From Thomasclavelia sp047249845 (GTDB lineage: Bacteria > Bacillota_I > Bacilli_A > Erysipelotrichales > Coprobacillaceae): 64,000 nucleotides of DNA. The notes beneath the pieces were generated by a model. That model was not told where the DNA came from. It searched no databases and worked only from the letters and a program-made list of their open reading frames with translations. A program made the translations under genes and the position numbers. Below are positions 22,990 through 30,690 of the stretch, piece by piece. How positions within the stretch are numbered: the stretch's first letter is position 1; each line of letters starts with the position of its first letter. Location of the stretch: contig NZ_JBKTWO010000010.1 in NCBI RefSeq assembly GCF_047249845.1, forward strand, positions 5,677-69,676. Reading direction: 5' to 3'.

Positions 22990-25605
22990 GTGGATAAAAA
23001 AATAATTATGTCGTTAGAAACCATCATGGGTGATCGCTTTGGTAAATATTCTAAATATATTATCCAGGATCGTGCTCTGCCAGATGTTCGTGATGGCTTA
23101 AAACCTGTACAACGAAGAATTCTTTACTCAATGTATAAAGAAGGCAATTTATATACTAAACCGTATCGTAAATCAGCTAAAACAGTTGGTAATGTAATTG
23201 GTAACTACCATCCTCATGGAGATACCTCTGTTTATGATGCTATGGTGCGATTATCACAAGATTGGAAAATGCGTGCTCCATTAGTTGACATGCAAGGTAA
23301 TAATGGTTCTATTGATAATGATCCAGCTGCAGCAATGCGTTATACTGAAGCTCGTCTTTCAGCAATTGCAGTTGAATTACTGAAAGATTTAGATAAAGAA
23401 ACGGTTTTGATGTCACTGAACTTTGATGACACTGAATATGAACCAACTGTTTTACCAGCTGCTTATCCAAATTTATTAGTTAATGGGGCAACTGGTATCT
23501 CAGCAGGATATGCAACAGATATTCCGCCTCATAATCTAGAAGAAGTAATTGATGCAACAATATATCGAATCAAACACTCCAATTGTTCATTAGAAAAAAT
23601 CATGGAATTTATCAAAGGTCCTGACTTTCCAACTGGAGCGATCGTTGAAGGAAAACAGGGAATATTAAATGCCTTTAAAACAGGACGAGGAAAAGTAATT
23701 GTTCGTAGTAAAACTGAGATTTTAGAAGAAAAAACAATGAATAAGATCATTGTCACTGAAATCCCATACGAAGTAAATAAAGCTGAGTTAGTTAGAAAAA
23801 TTGATGAAATTCGTTTTAATCGCAGTATTGATGGAATAATAGAGGTGCGTGATGAATCGGATCGTAATGGTCTTAGAATCGTAGTTGATTTAAAAAAAGA
23901 TATTTCTGTACAAAACACATTAAACTATTTATATAAAAATACTGATTTGCAAAAAAATTATAATTATAATATGGTTGCTATTAAAGATAAACGACCTGTA
24001 TTAATGGGAATCATTGATATCTTAGATGGTTATATTGATCATCAAATAGATGTAATTACAAGAAGTTCAATTTATGATTTAAATAAAGCAAGGGATCGTA
24101 AACACATTGTTGAAGGATTAATTAAAGCTATATCTATTTTAGATGATGTTGTAAAAACTATTCGTCAATCTAAAGATAAAAGCGATGCTAAAAACAATTT
24201 AATAGTTAAGTTTGATTTTAGTGAAAAACAAGCTGAGGCAATTGTTATGTTACAATTATATCGGTTAACTAATACCGATATTGTAACATTGGAAAATGAA
24301 AATACTGAATTAGATGAAAAAATTGCATCATTAAATGATATTTTAGAAAGTGATGATGTTTTAAGAAAAGTTATTATTAATCAATTAAAGTCAATTAAGA
24401 AAAAATACCCAATGCCTCGATTATCAAAAATTCGTGATGAAATTCAAGAAATTAAAATAGATGAAAAGGCTATGATATTATCAGAAGATATTAATATTTC
24501 TATCACACGTGATGGTTATATTAAAAGGATTAGTAACCGTTCTATAAAAGCAAGTGAAGGAACACCTTTTGGTAAAAAAGAAAATGATTATTTAATATCA
24601 ATATATCAAGCTAATACATTAGATCATTTATTATTATTTACTGATGCTGGTAATTATTTATTTATACCAGTTCATAAAGTAGAAGAGTTCAAATGGAAAG
24701 ATGCTGGTAAACATGTTAGTTATTTAGTTAAAGTTAGCTCAAACGAAAAAATTATTGGTAGTATTTTAGTAAAAGATTTTAATTTACCTTTATATGTAAT
24801 GTTAGCTACTAAAAATGGGCAAATTAAACGAACTTTATTAAAAGACTTTGAAGTTTCTCGTTACTCTAAACCGCTTAAATGCATGGGGTTAAAAAACGAT
24901 GATAAAGTAATTGGAGTTAAATTAACAGATAATAATCAAGGGGTTATTTTGACTACTAAAGCTGGTTATGGAGCGATGTATTCAGAACAAGAAGTATCTA
25001 TAGTAGGTGTTAAAGCTTCAGGTGTCAAAGCTATCAGTCTTAAAAACGACGAACTGGTAAGTTTAAATATTTTTGATCCTATGATAAATAGTTCTTTGAT
25101 GATAGTTAGTGAAAATGCAGGAATAAAACGAATTAAAATTGGTGATATTACTCCGTGTAATCGTGCTACAAAAGGCTCACTATTATACAAAAATCCTAAA
25201 TCTAAAGTCATATATACAAAAAAAGCAATAGTTATTGATAATCAACAAAAAATAGTCATAACTTTAAATGATCAAACTACTTTTGAATTTAGAGCTACCG
25301 ATTATAATTATGCCTCTTTAGAACAAAAACCAACTACTTTTACAAAACTTACTGCTATTGAATTTATTGAGGATATTTATTTGGATGAAGCAATTTCTAC
25401 TAATAATTATAATTCTCAAATAACAAATAATGTTTCACCAGAAATTTTTGAACAACCTAAAGAAAAAACACTATTAGATGAAATTGATGAACCTATAGTT
25501 GAAAGTAATCCAACCAAAAAGAATGTCTCATCAATTAAAAAAACAAAATCTATTAAGTATGAAAAAATTAGTCTAGAAGATATTTTAAATGAAGATGAAT
25601 TTTAA
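22990..25605 (+). CDS. parC: DNA topoisomerase IV subunit A (ParC)
   Basis: ParC is the DNA-breaking subunit of topoisomerase IV, with catalytic Tyr118 in AAAMRYTEARLS. It has 871 residues and begins at a GTG after an AAGGAGAAATGAAGC leader. The quinolone-determining stretch reads HPHGDTSVYDAMVR (74-87): compared with the common GDSSVYE pattern of other Gram-positives, the positions of S80 and E84 (S. aureus numbering) are Thr and Asp. The beta-pinwheel C-terminal domain is present, followed by a 60-residue acidic/lysine-rich tail that looks disordered. It is cotranscribed with parE. Confidence 0.95.
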   Translation: MDKKIIMSLETIMGDRFGKYSKYIIQDRALPDVRDGLKPVQRRILYSMYKEGNLYTKPYRKSAKTVGNVIGNYHPHGDTSVYDAMVRLSQDWKMRAPLVDMQGNNGSIDNDPAAAMRYTEARLSAIAVELLKDLDKETVLMSLNFDDTEYEPTVLPAAYPNLLVNGATGISAGYATDIPPHNLEEVIDATIYRIKHSNCSLEKIMEFIKGPDFPTGAIVEGKQGILNAFKTGRGKVIVRSKTEILEEKTMNKIIVTEIPYEVNKAELVRKIDEIRFNRSIDGIIEVRDESDRNGLRIVVDLKKDISVQNTLNYLYKNTDLQKNYNYNMVAIKDKRPVLMGIIDILDGYIDHQIDVITRSSIYDLNKARDRKHIVEGLIKAISILDDVVKTIRQSKDKSDAKNNLIVKFDFSEKQAEAIVMLQLYRLTNTDIVTLENENTELDEKIASLNDILESDDVLRKVIINQLKSIKKKYPMPRLSKIRDEIQEIKIDEKAMILSEDINISITRDGYIKRISNRSIKASEGTPFGKKENDYLISIYQANTLDHLLLFTDAGNYLFIPVHKVEEFKWKDAGKHVSYLVKVSSNEKIIGSILVKDFNLPLYVMLATKNGQIKRTLLKDFEVSRYSKPLKCMGLKNDDKVIGVKLTDNNQGVILTTKAGYGAMYSEQEVSIVGVKASGVKAISLKNDELVSLNIFDPMINSSLMIVSENAGIKRIKIGDITPCNRATKGSLLYKNPKSKVIYTKKAIVIDNQQKIVITLNDQTTFEFRATDYNYASLEQKPTTFTKLTAIEFIEDIYLDEAISTNNYNSQITNNVSPEIFEQPKEKTLLDEIDEPIVESNPTKKNVSSIKKTKSIKYEKISLEDILNEDEF

Positions 25606-25631
25606 ACCGTAAAACTAATTTTACGGTTTTT
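25604..25631. terminator. Bidirectional terminator between parC and sigK
   Basis: An 11-bp perfect stem (AAACCGTAAAA/TTTTACGGTTT) with a CTAA loop spans the parC stop and reaches into the sigK stop. T-runs flank the stem on the plus strand and A-runs give T-runs on the minus strand. Confidence 0.75.
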
Positions 25632-26307
25632 CTTTCATATGCTCTTTTAATAACTTTATAAGTGCTCTTTTTTCAAGACGAGATACATAGGAACGAGAAA
25701 TATTTAATTTTTTAGCAATTTCTTTTTGGGTATATTTTTTTGTGTTGTTTAAGCCATAACGCATAATTAAAGTATCTTTTTCTCGTGGTTCTAAAATATT
25801 AAAATAAGTAGTAAATTTATCTAATGTGTCTTTTTTATCAACTATATCTATGAATTCTTCTTGTTTAGCTGCAATAATATCACCAAGTACAATTTCACTA
25901 CCATCTTTATCAATTCCAATCGTTTCATTTAATGAAACATCTAAGTTTGTTTTTTTATTTGTTCTTAAATGCATTAAAATTTCATTTTCAATACACCTAG
26001 ATGCATAAGTAGCTAGTTTTGTTTTGTGATTCTGTTTATAACTATCTACAGCTTTAATCAAACCAATCGTTCCAATCGAAATTAAATCTTCTTGTAAATC
26101 TTTATTATTTTCATATTTTTTAGCAATATGAGCAACTAAACGTAGATTTCTTTCTATTAAAATATTTCTTGCTTCTTTATCGCCATTAAAAAATAATTCT
26201 AAATATTTTTCTTCTTCTTTCGGCGTTAAAGGAATTTCAAAGGATTTTGATTTTATATATGATAGAAAAAAACCATTAGTTAATAATGATAACAATGTTG
26301 AAAACAT
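25621..26307 (-). CDS. sigK: RNA polymerase sigma factor SigK
   Basis: Sigma-K is the late mother-cell sigma factor. The 228-residue protein has a hydrophobic pro-like N-terminus (FSTLLSLLTNGFFLSYIKS), then region 2 with RNLRLVAHIAKKY and SIGTIGLIKAVDSY, and region 4 with a helix-turn-helix (TQKEIAKKLNISRSYVSRLE). The PLTPKEEEKYLELFFNGDKEARN stretch is characteristic of SigK/SigE. The gene is continuous across the place where skin-type elements interrupt sigK in some species. I prefer the ATG at 26307 (AGGGG about 8 bases upstream) to an in-frame GTG at 26316. It converges on parC. Confidence 0.9.
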   Translation of the reverse strand: MFSTLLSLLTNGFFLSYIKSKSFEIPLTPKEEEKYLELFFNGDKEARNILIERNLRLVAHIAKKYENNKDLQEDLISIGTIGLIKAVDSYKQNHKTKLATYASRCIENEILMHLRTNKKTNLDVSLNETIGIDKDGSEIVLGDIIAAKQEEFIDIVDKKDTLDKFTTYFNILEPREKDTLIMRYGLNNTKKYTQKEIAKKLNISRSYVSRLEKRALIKLLKEHMKEKP

Positions 26308-26386
26308 GAATTTCACCCCTGATACATATATATTGTAAATCTTTTATTTTAGGACAAAATATTTATAAATTGTTCATTTTATTTAC

Positions 26387-26415
26387 TTTAAAAGTAATAC
26401 AAAATAAGGTACAAT
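26387..26415 (+). promoter_or_regulatory. Possible promoter of the yqeH cluster
   Basis: TTTAAA at 26387-26392, a 17-base spacer and TACAAT at 26410-26415 lie 25 bases before yqeH. The match is moderate. Confidence 0.5.
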
Positions 26416-26440
26416 GGGTATAGTTTAAAAAGGAGAATGT

Positions 26441-27538
26441 ATGAGTGAAGAAATAAGATGTTTTGGCTGTGGTGCCATAATTCAAAGCGATGATGAAAAA
26501 AAGATTGGTTTTGTACCTAAAAATGCTTTGAATAATGATAAAGTTTTATGCAAACGATGTTTTCGTTTAAAGAACTATCATGAACTACAAAAAACTAATC
26601 TTACTAGTGATGATTTTTTAAATATTCTTCAAGAAATTGGAAATCATGACTGTTTAGTTGTTTATCTAATCGATCTTTTTGATTTTAATGGAAGTTTAAT
26701 AAGTGGATTACCACGACATTTAAACAACAATGATATTTTAGTGGTGGGAAATAAACGTGATGTCTTGCCAAAATCTTTAAAAGATATTAAAATAATCCAT
26801 TGGTTACGTAGACAATTAAAAGAAATTGGAATTAAACCAATTGATGTATTATTATCTAGTGGAGTAAAAAATTATAATTTAGATTTATTAATTGATAAAA
26901 TCAATGAATATCGACATGGTCGTAATGTTTATATCGTTGGTGTTACAAATGTTGGAAAGTCTTCATTAATAAATGCCTTATTAAAACATTATGGGACAGG
27001 TGATGATACTTTGATTACAACTAGTGAGTTTCCTGGTACAACACTAGATCTAATTGAAATACCACTAGATGATCAAAGTTATCTATATGATTCACCAGGT
27101 ATAATCAATCCCCATCAGATGGCACATTTAGTAAAAACTGATGATTTAAAAATAATTATACCAAAAAGTGAATTAAGACCAATTAATTATCAATTAGACG
27201 ATAAACAGACTCTATATTTTGGAGGCTTGGCGAGAATGGATTTTATAAGAGGAAAGCGTTGTTCGTTTACATGTTATTTTCCTAAATTATTAAAAATTCA
27301 TCGTACTAAAACAGAAAAAAGTAATGATCTCTATAATCGCCACTTAACTCTAAAACCCGAAATAGAAATAATTAAAAATATTAATGAAATGAATACTTAT
27401 GATTTTAGATTACCTGATTATAAAGTTGATCTTGTAATTTCAGGTTTAGGATTTGTCAGTGTAAATTGTCCTAATGGAAATGTGAAAATTCACGTACCTA
27501 AAGGTGTTGGGGTATTTATTAGAGAAGCATTAATTTAG
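26441..27538 (+). CDS. yqeH: Ribosome biogenesis GTPase YqeH
   Basis: YqeH is a circularly permuted GTPase needed for 30S subunit assembly. In its 365 residues the G4 motif NKRD (104-107) comes before the G1 P-loop GVTNVGKSS (167-175), with G3 DSPG near 216, which proves the permutation. An N-terminal zinc finger uses C7, C10, C37 and C40. The C-terminal RNA-binding region is present. It leads a cluster yqeH-yhbY-nadD/yqeK-rsfS-yqeM that matches B. subtilis, except that aroE is missing between yqeH and yhbY. Confidence 0.94.
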   Translation: MSEEIRCFGCGAIIQSDDEKKIGFVPKNALNNDKVLCKRCFRLKNYHELQKTNLTSDDFLNILQEIGNHDCLVVYLIDLFDFNGSLISGLPRHLNNNDILVVGNKRDVLPKSLKDIKIIHWLRRQLKEIGIKPIDVLLSSGVKNYNLDLLIDKINEYRHGRNVYIVGVTNVGKSSLINALLKHYGTGDDTLITTSEFPGTTLDLIEIPLDDQSYLYDSPGIINPHQMAHLVKTDDLKIIIPKSELRPINYQLDDKQTLYFGGLARMDFIRGKRCSFTCYFPKLLKIHRTKTEKSNDLYNRHLTLKPEIEIIKNINEMNTYDFRLPDYKVDLVISGLGFVSVNCPNGNVKIHVPKGVGVFIREALI

Positions 27539-27552
27539 AAAGGAACATTGAA

Positions 27553-27840
27553 ATGTTAACAGGTAAACAAAAAAGATATTTAAGAGGATTAGGTCATAAT
27601 CTTAATGCTATTTTTCAAATTGGCAAAGATGGTGTCCATCAAAGTCAAATCGAAGGAATTGATGCTGCATTAGAAGCTCATGAATTAATTAAAATAAAGA
27701 TTTTAGAATCTTGTAGTGAATCAAAAAATGAGGTTGCAATTGAAATCAGTATGAAAACAAAAGCAGATGTTGTTCAAATACTAGGAAGAACGATCTTATT
27801 GTATCGCCCAAGTGAAAAAGGAATATACAAATTACCATGA
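27553..27840 (+). CDS. yhbY: YhbY-family RNA-binding protein (CRM domain)
   Basis: This 95-residue single CRM-domain protein associates with pre-50S ribosomes in characterised relatives. The start LTGKQKRYLRGLGHNL and the QIGKDGVHQSQI loop (about 22-33) are the family hallmarks, and GRTILLYRPS near the C-terminus completes the domain. It starts 14 bases after yqeH, and its stop overlaps the nadD-yqeK start by 4 bases (ATGA), so translation is coupled. Confidence 0.93.
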   Translation: MLTGKQKRYLRGLGHNLNAIFQIGKDGVHQSQIEGIDAALEAHELIKIKILESCSESKNEVAIEISMKTKADVVQILGRTILLYRPSEKGIYKLP

Positions 27841-28937
27841 TAAAAATTGGAATCTTTGGGGGGAGTTTTGACCCAATCCATCGTTCCCACATTCGTGTAA
27901 TCGAGGAAGCCTTAAGACAGTTACAACTAGATAAAATATTAGTTATTCCTACGGCAAATAATCCTTGGAAAGATTCAGTTGGAGCCACTAAAGAACAACG
28001 TTTAAAGATGCTGGAAATAGCGCTACATCGTTATCGTAATGTAGAAATTTGTCGTTATGAAATTGATCAAGATGGAAATGATAAAAATTATACTATTGAT
28101 ACAATAAATTATTTAAAAACAATCTATCCTAAAGAACAGCTATATTTTATTATGGGAATGGATCAGGCCAGTCTATTTCATAAATGGAAAGATGCAAAAA
28201 AAATAAGTGAATTAGTATCATTAGTAGTATTTGAACGAGTTGGTTATCAAATAAATGAAAATTTAAATAGATTTAATTTTATTAAATTAGAGTTAATTGC
28301 AAGCGATGATGCAAGTAGTGATATAAGAAGTGGAAAGCTTCATGCTTTACTACCTGAAGTTTTAAAATATATTGTAATTAATGGAATTTATTTGGAAACA
28401 ATCGTTAAAACTAAAATGTCGAACAAAAGATACTTACATACTATAAGTATGGCAAGTCTAGCTAAAGAAATTGCTAAAAGTAATGGTTTAAATGAAACAA
28501 AAGCATATGTTGCTGGAATGTTACATGATATTGCTAAAGAAATGCCACATGATCAAGCTTTATCTTTAATGAATCAATATTTTCCAAATTATATTGATAA
28601 ACCTGAAGCAATTTGGCATCAATGGCTATCAGCACATTTAGCTAAAACAGAATATTTAGTTGATGATCCAGAAATTTTACAAGCAATCAGACACCATACA
28701 ACTGCTTCAATTAATATGTCAAAATTAGATATGTGCATATATGAGGCTGATAAATATGATCCAAGTCGTGATTTTGATTCTTCTAAAGAAATAGCTGTAT
28801 GTAAAAGTGATGTTGTCGCTGGATTTAAATTGTGTTTAAAAGATTTTTATGATTTTTCAATGAAAAAAAATCGTAAAATAGATAATTGTTTTTTTGAAAT
28901 TTATAATAGATATGTAAAAGGAGATATTAATGAATAA
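27837..28937 (+). CDS. nadD: Fused nicotinate-nucleotide adenylyltransferase and YqeK HD hydrolase
   Basis: One 366-residue frame joins two enzymes that are separate neighbours in B. subtilis. Residues 1-190 are NadD, which makes deamido-NAD: GGSFDPIH at 8-15 and SSDIRSG at 160-166 are the nucleotidyltransferase motifs. Residues 195-366 are YqeK, an HD-domain hydrolase acting on diadenosine tetraphosphate in its family: H201, H230-D231 and H286-H287 are the metal ligands visible. The join is a short linker (LETIVKTKMSNKRYLHT) with no stop codon, and both domains look complete. It overlaps yhbY and rsfS. Confidence 0.92.
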   Translation: MIKIGIFGGSFDPIHRSHIRVIEEALRQLQLDKILVIPTANNPWKDSVGATKEQRLKMLEIALHRYRNVEICRYEIDQDGNDKNYTIDTINYLKTIYPKEQLYFIMGMDQASLFHKWKDAKKISELVSLVVFERVGYQINENLNRFNFIKLELIASDDASSDIRSGKLHALLPEVLKYIVINGIYLETIVKTKMSNKRYLHTISMASLAKEIAKSNGLNETKAYVAGMLHDIAKEMPHDQALSLMNQYFPNYIDKPEAIWHQWLSAHLAKTEYLVDDPEILQAIRHHTTASINMSKLDMCIYEADKYDPSRDFDSSKEIAVCKSDVVAGFKLCLKDFYDFSMKKNRKIDNCFFEIYNRYVKGDINE

Positions 28938-29274
28938 ATTAGAAATTATTACAAAAGCTTTAGATGATAAATTAGCAAAAGATATTGTAGCCATTGATAT
29001 GCAGATGGCCAGTCCAATTTTTGATACATTTGTTATTTGTTCAGCTACTAATGAACGCTTAATGAGTGCTCTTAGAGACAGTGTTGAAGAAAGTATGGAT
29101 AGAAATGGATTTGAGGTTAAAAAAATAGAAGGGCGTCGCAATAGTAAATGGTTATTAATGGATTATGGTGATATAATTGTGCATATCTTTGATGAGAATG
29201 AAAGAGAAAGCTATAATCTAGAAAAACTATGGTCTGATATGCCAAGAATTGATGTTTCAGGGTATTTAAAATAA
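28930..29274 (+). CDS. rsfS: Ribosomal silencing factor RsfS
   Basis: RsfS binds ribosomal protein L14 on the 50S subunit and blocks subunit joining when nutrients are scarce. The 114-residue protein has the conserved DTFVICSATNERLMSAL stretch near 37-53 and the GRRNSKWLLMDYGDIIVHIF stretch near 73-92. The final EKLWSDMP motif is typical. It overlaps the NadD-YqeK frame by 8 bases and shares TAATG with the next gene, so it is translationally coupled on both sides. Confidence 0.93.
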   Translation: MNKLEIITKALDDKLAKDIVAIDMQMASPIFDTFVICSATNERLMSALRDSVEESMDRNGFEVKKIEGRRNSKWLLMDYGDIIVHIFDENERESYNLEKLWSDMPRIDVSGYLK

Positions 29275-29996
29275 TGTCATATGAAAATTTTGCTTATTAT
29301 TATGATAGTTTAATGGATGAACAGTTTTATCTTGATTATTACAATTTTATTAATGAACATGCTAACTTTAAAAGTGTTTTAGAGCTTGGATGTGGTACTG
29401 GAGAAATCGCCATTCGACTCGCTAAAAATAATAAAGAGGTATATGCAACTGATCTTTCAAAAGATATGTTAGAAGTAGCACGATTAAAAGCATTAGATGC
29501 AAATGTTAATTTAATGTTGGGACGTGTTGATATGACAGACTTTAAAACAGATAAAGAAGTAGATTTGATCTTGTGTCTCTGTGATTCAATCAATTACGTT
29601 TTAAGTAAGAAAAAAGTATTACAAACTTTTAAAAATGTTTATGAATCTTTAAAATATAATGGTACTTTCATTTTTGATGTGGATAGTCTTTATAAAATGG
29701 ATTATATTCTTGATGGTTATTTTGAAGAAGAAGATGCAGATGACTTTTATTTCAAGTGGTCAGTTAAAAAAATTGCTATTGGAAAAGTTGAACACTTTGT
29801 AGAAATAATTGATAAAGAAAATAATGAACACATAAAAGAGATTCATCTTCAACAAACTTATAGCATTGAAGAATATTTAATAATGCTTAAAGAAGTTGGA
29901 TTTAATGATATTGAATACTATGGTGAATTTGAAAAATATTACGATGAATCACAAAGAATTATTTTTATCTGTCATAAAAGAAGGGATGGTAAGTAA
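29274..29996 (+). CDS. yqeM: SAM-dependent methyltransferase YqeM
   Basis: This 240-residue class I methyltransferase has the SAM-binding motif VLELGCGTGE (36-45) and a motif II-like ATDLSKDML near 58-66. The target is unknown; in Firmicutes the gene habitually follows rsfS. Its start overlaps the rsfS stop (TAATG), and mtnN follows immediately, which is interesting because mtnN recycles the S-adenosylhomocysteine produced by such enzymes. No membrane segment or signal is seen. Confidence 0.88.
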   Translation: MSYENFAYYYDSLMDEQFYLDYYNFINEHANFKSVLELGCGTGEIAIRLAKNNKEVYATDLSKDMLEVARLKALDANVNLMLGRVDMTDFKTDKEVDLILCLCDSINYVLSKKKVLQTFKNVYESLKYNGTFIFDVDSLYKMDYILDGYFEEEDADDFYFKWSVKKIAIGKVEHFVEIIDKENNEHIKEIHLQQTYSIEEYLIMLKEVGFNDIEYYGEFEKYYDESQRIIFICHKRRDGK

Positions 29997-30686
29997 ATGA
30001 TTGGAATAATTGGTGCAATGGAAGAAGAAGTAGCTGCTATCAAAGAATACATGCACATTACTGATACAAAAAGTATTCTTGACTGTATCTTTTATCAAGG
30101 TATGATTGAAAACAAGGAAGTAGTATTATTACAAGGTGGAGTTGGAAAAGTTAATGCTGCTATCTGTACCACTTTATTATTAACTAATTATCAAATTGAC
30201 ATGGTTATAAATATAGGTTCTGCTGGAGGACTTTGTTTAGAACAAGAAGTTGGTGATATTGTTATTTCTAATGAAGTGTGTCAATATGATTTTGATATTA
30301 CTGCATTTCCTAACCGGATACTAGGTGAAGTGCCTGGTTTACCACCTCGAATCAAAGCTGATGAAAATTTAATAAAAAAAGCTAAAACATTTTTAGAAAA
30401 ATTAGAGCTTAATTATGAAATTGGTTTAATTGTTTCTGGAGATAAATTTGTTGCTGATAACAAAACTGCTAATTATATAAAAGATAATTTTAAGAATGCT
30501 AGATGTTGTGAAATGGAAGCTGCTGCTATTGGTCAAACATGTTATAAATTTAAAACAAAATTTATTGTCATTCGTTCATTAAGTGATATTTTTGGTAAAG
30601 GTGATTCAACAGTTCAATTTGATGAATATTTAAAAAAAGCAGCTAAAGCCTCAGCTATGATGTGCGTTGCTTTGATTAAGGATTAG
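29997..30686 (+). CDS. mtnN: 5'-methylthioadenosine/S-adenosylhomocysteine nucleosidase
   Basis: This enzyme cleaves the glycosidic bond of methylthioadenosine and S-adenosylhomocysteine, feeding methyl-cycle salvage. The 229 residues match the family. Visible motifs are IGIIGAMEEEV at 2-12 with the base-catalytic Glu, GSAGGL near 74-79, SGDKFV near 147-152, the substrate-binding CEMEAAAIGQ near 170-179, and the final SLSDIFG near 194-200 with catalytic Asp. It starts directly after the yqeM stop. Confidence 0.94.
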   Translation: MIGIIGAMEEEVAAIKEYMHITDTKSILDCIFYQGMIENKEVVLLQGGVGKVNAAICTTLLLTNYQIDMVINIGSAGGLCLEQEVGDIVISNEVCQYDFDITAFPNRILGEVPGLPPRIKADENLIKKAKTFLEKLELNYEIGLIVSGDKFVADNKTANYIKDNFKNARCCEMEAAAIGQTCYKFKTKFIVIRSLSDIFGKGDSTVQFDEYLKKAAKASAMMCVALIKD

Positions 30687-30690
30687 ATAG

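Noticed and set aside
26332..26362. Possible sigma-E promoter upstream of sigK (AATATT and TTTACAAT on the minus strand)
   Set aside because: The -10-like box matches in part, but the spacing to the only -35-like box is 18 bases, too long for sigma-E. In such AT-rich DNA the match is not meaningful.
28416..28426. TGTCGAA 0A-box-like match inside the NadD-YqeK gene
   Set aside because: It lies in the middle of a coding region with no promoter nearby; likely chance.
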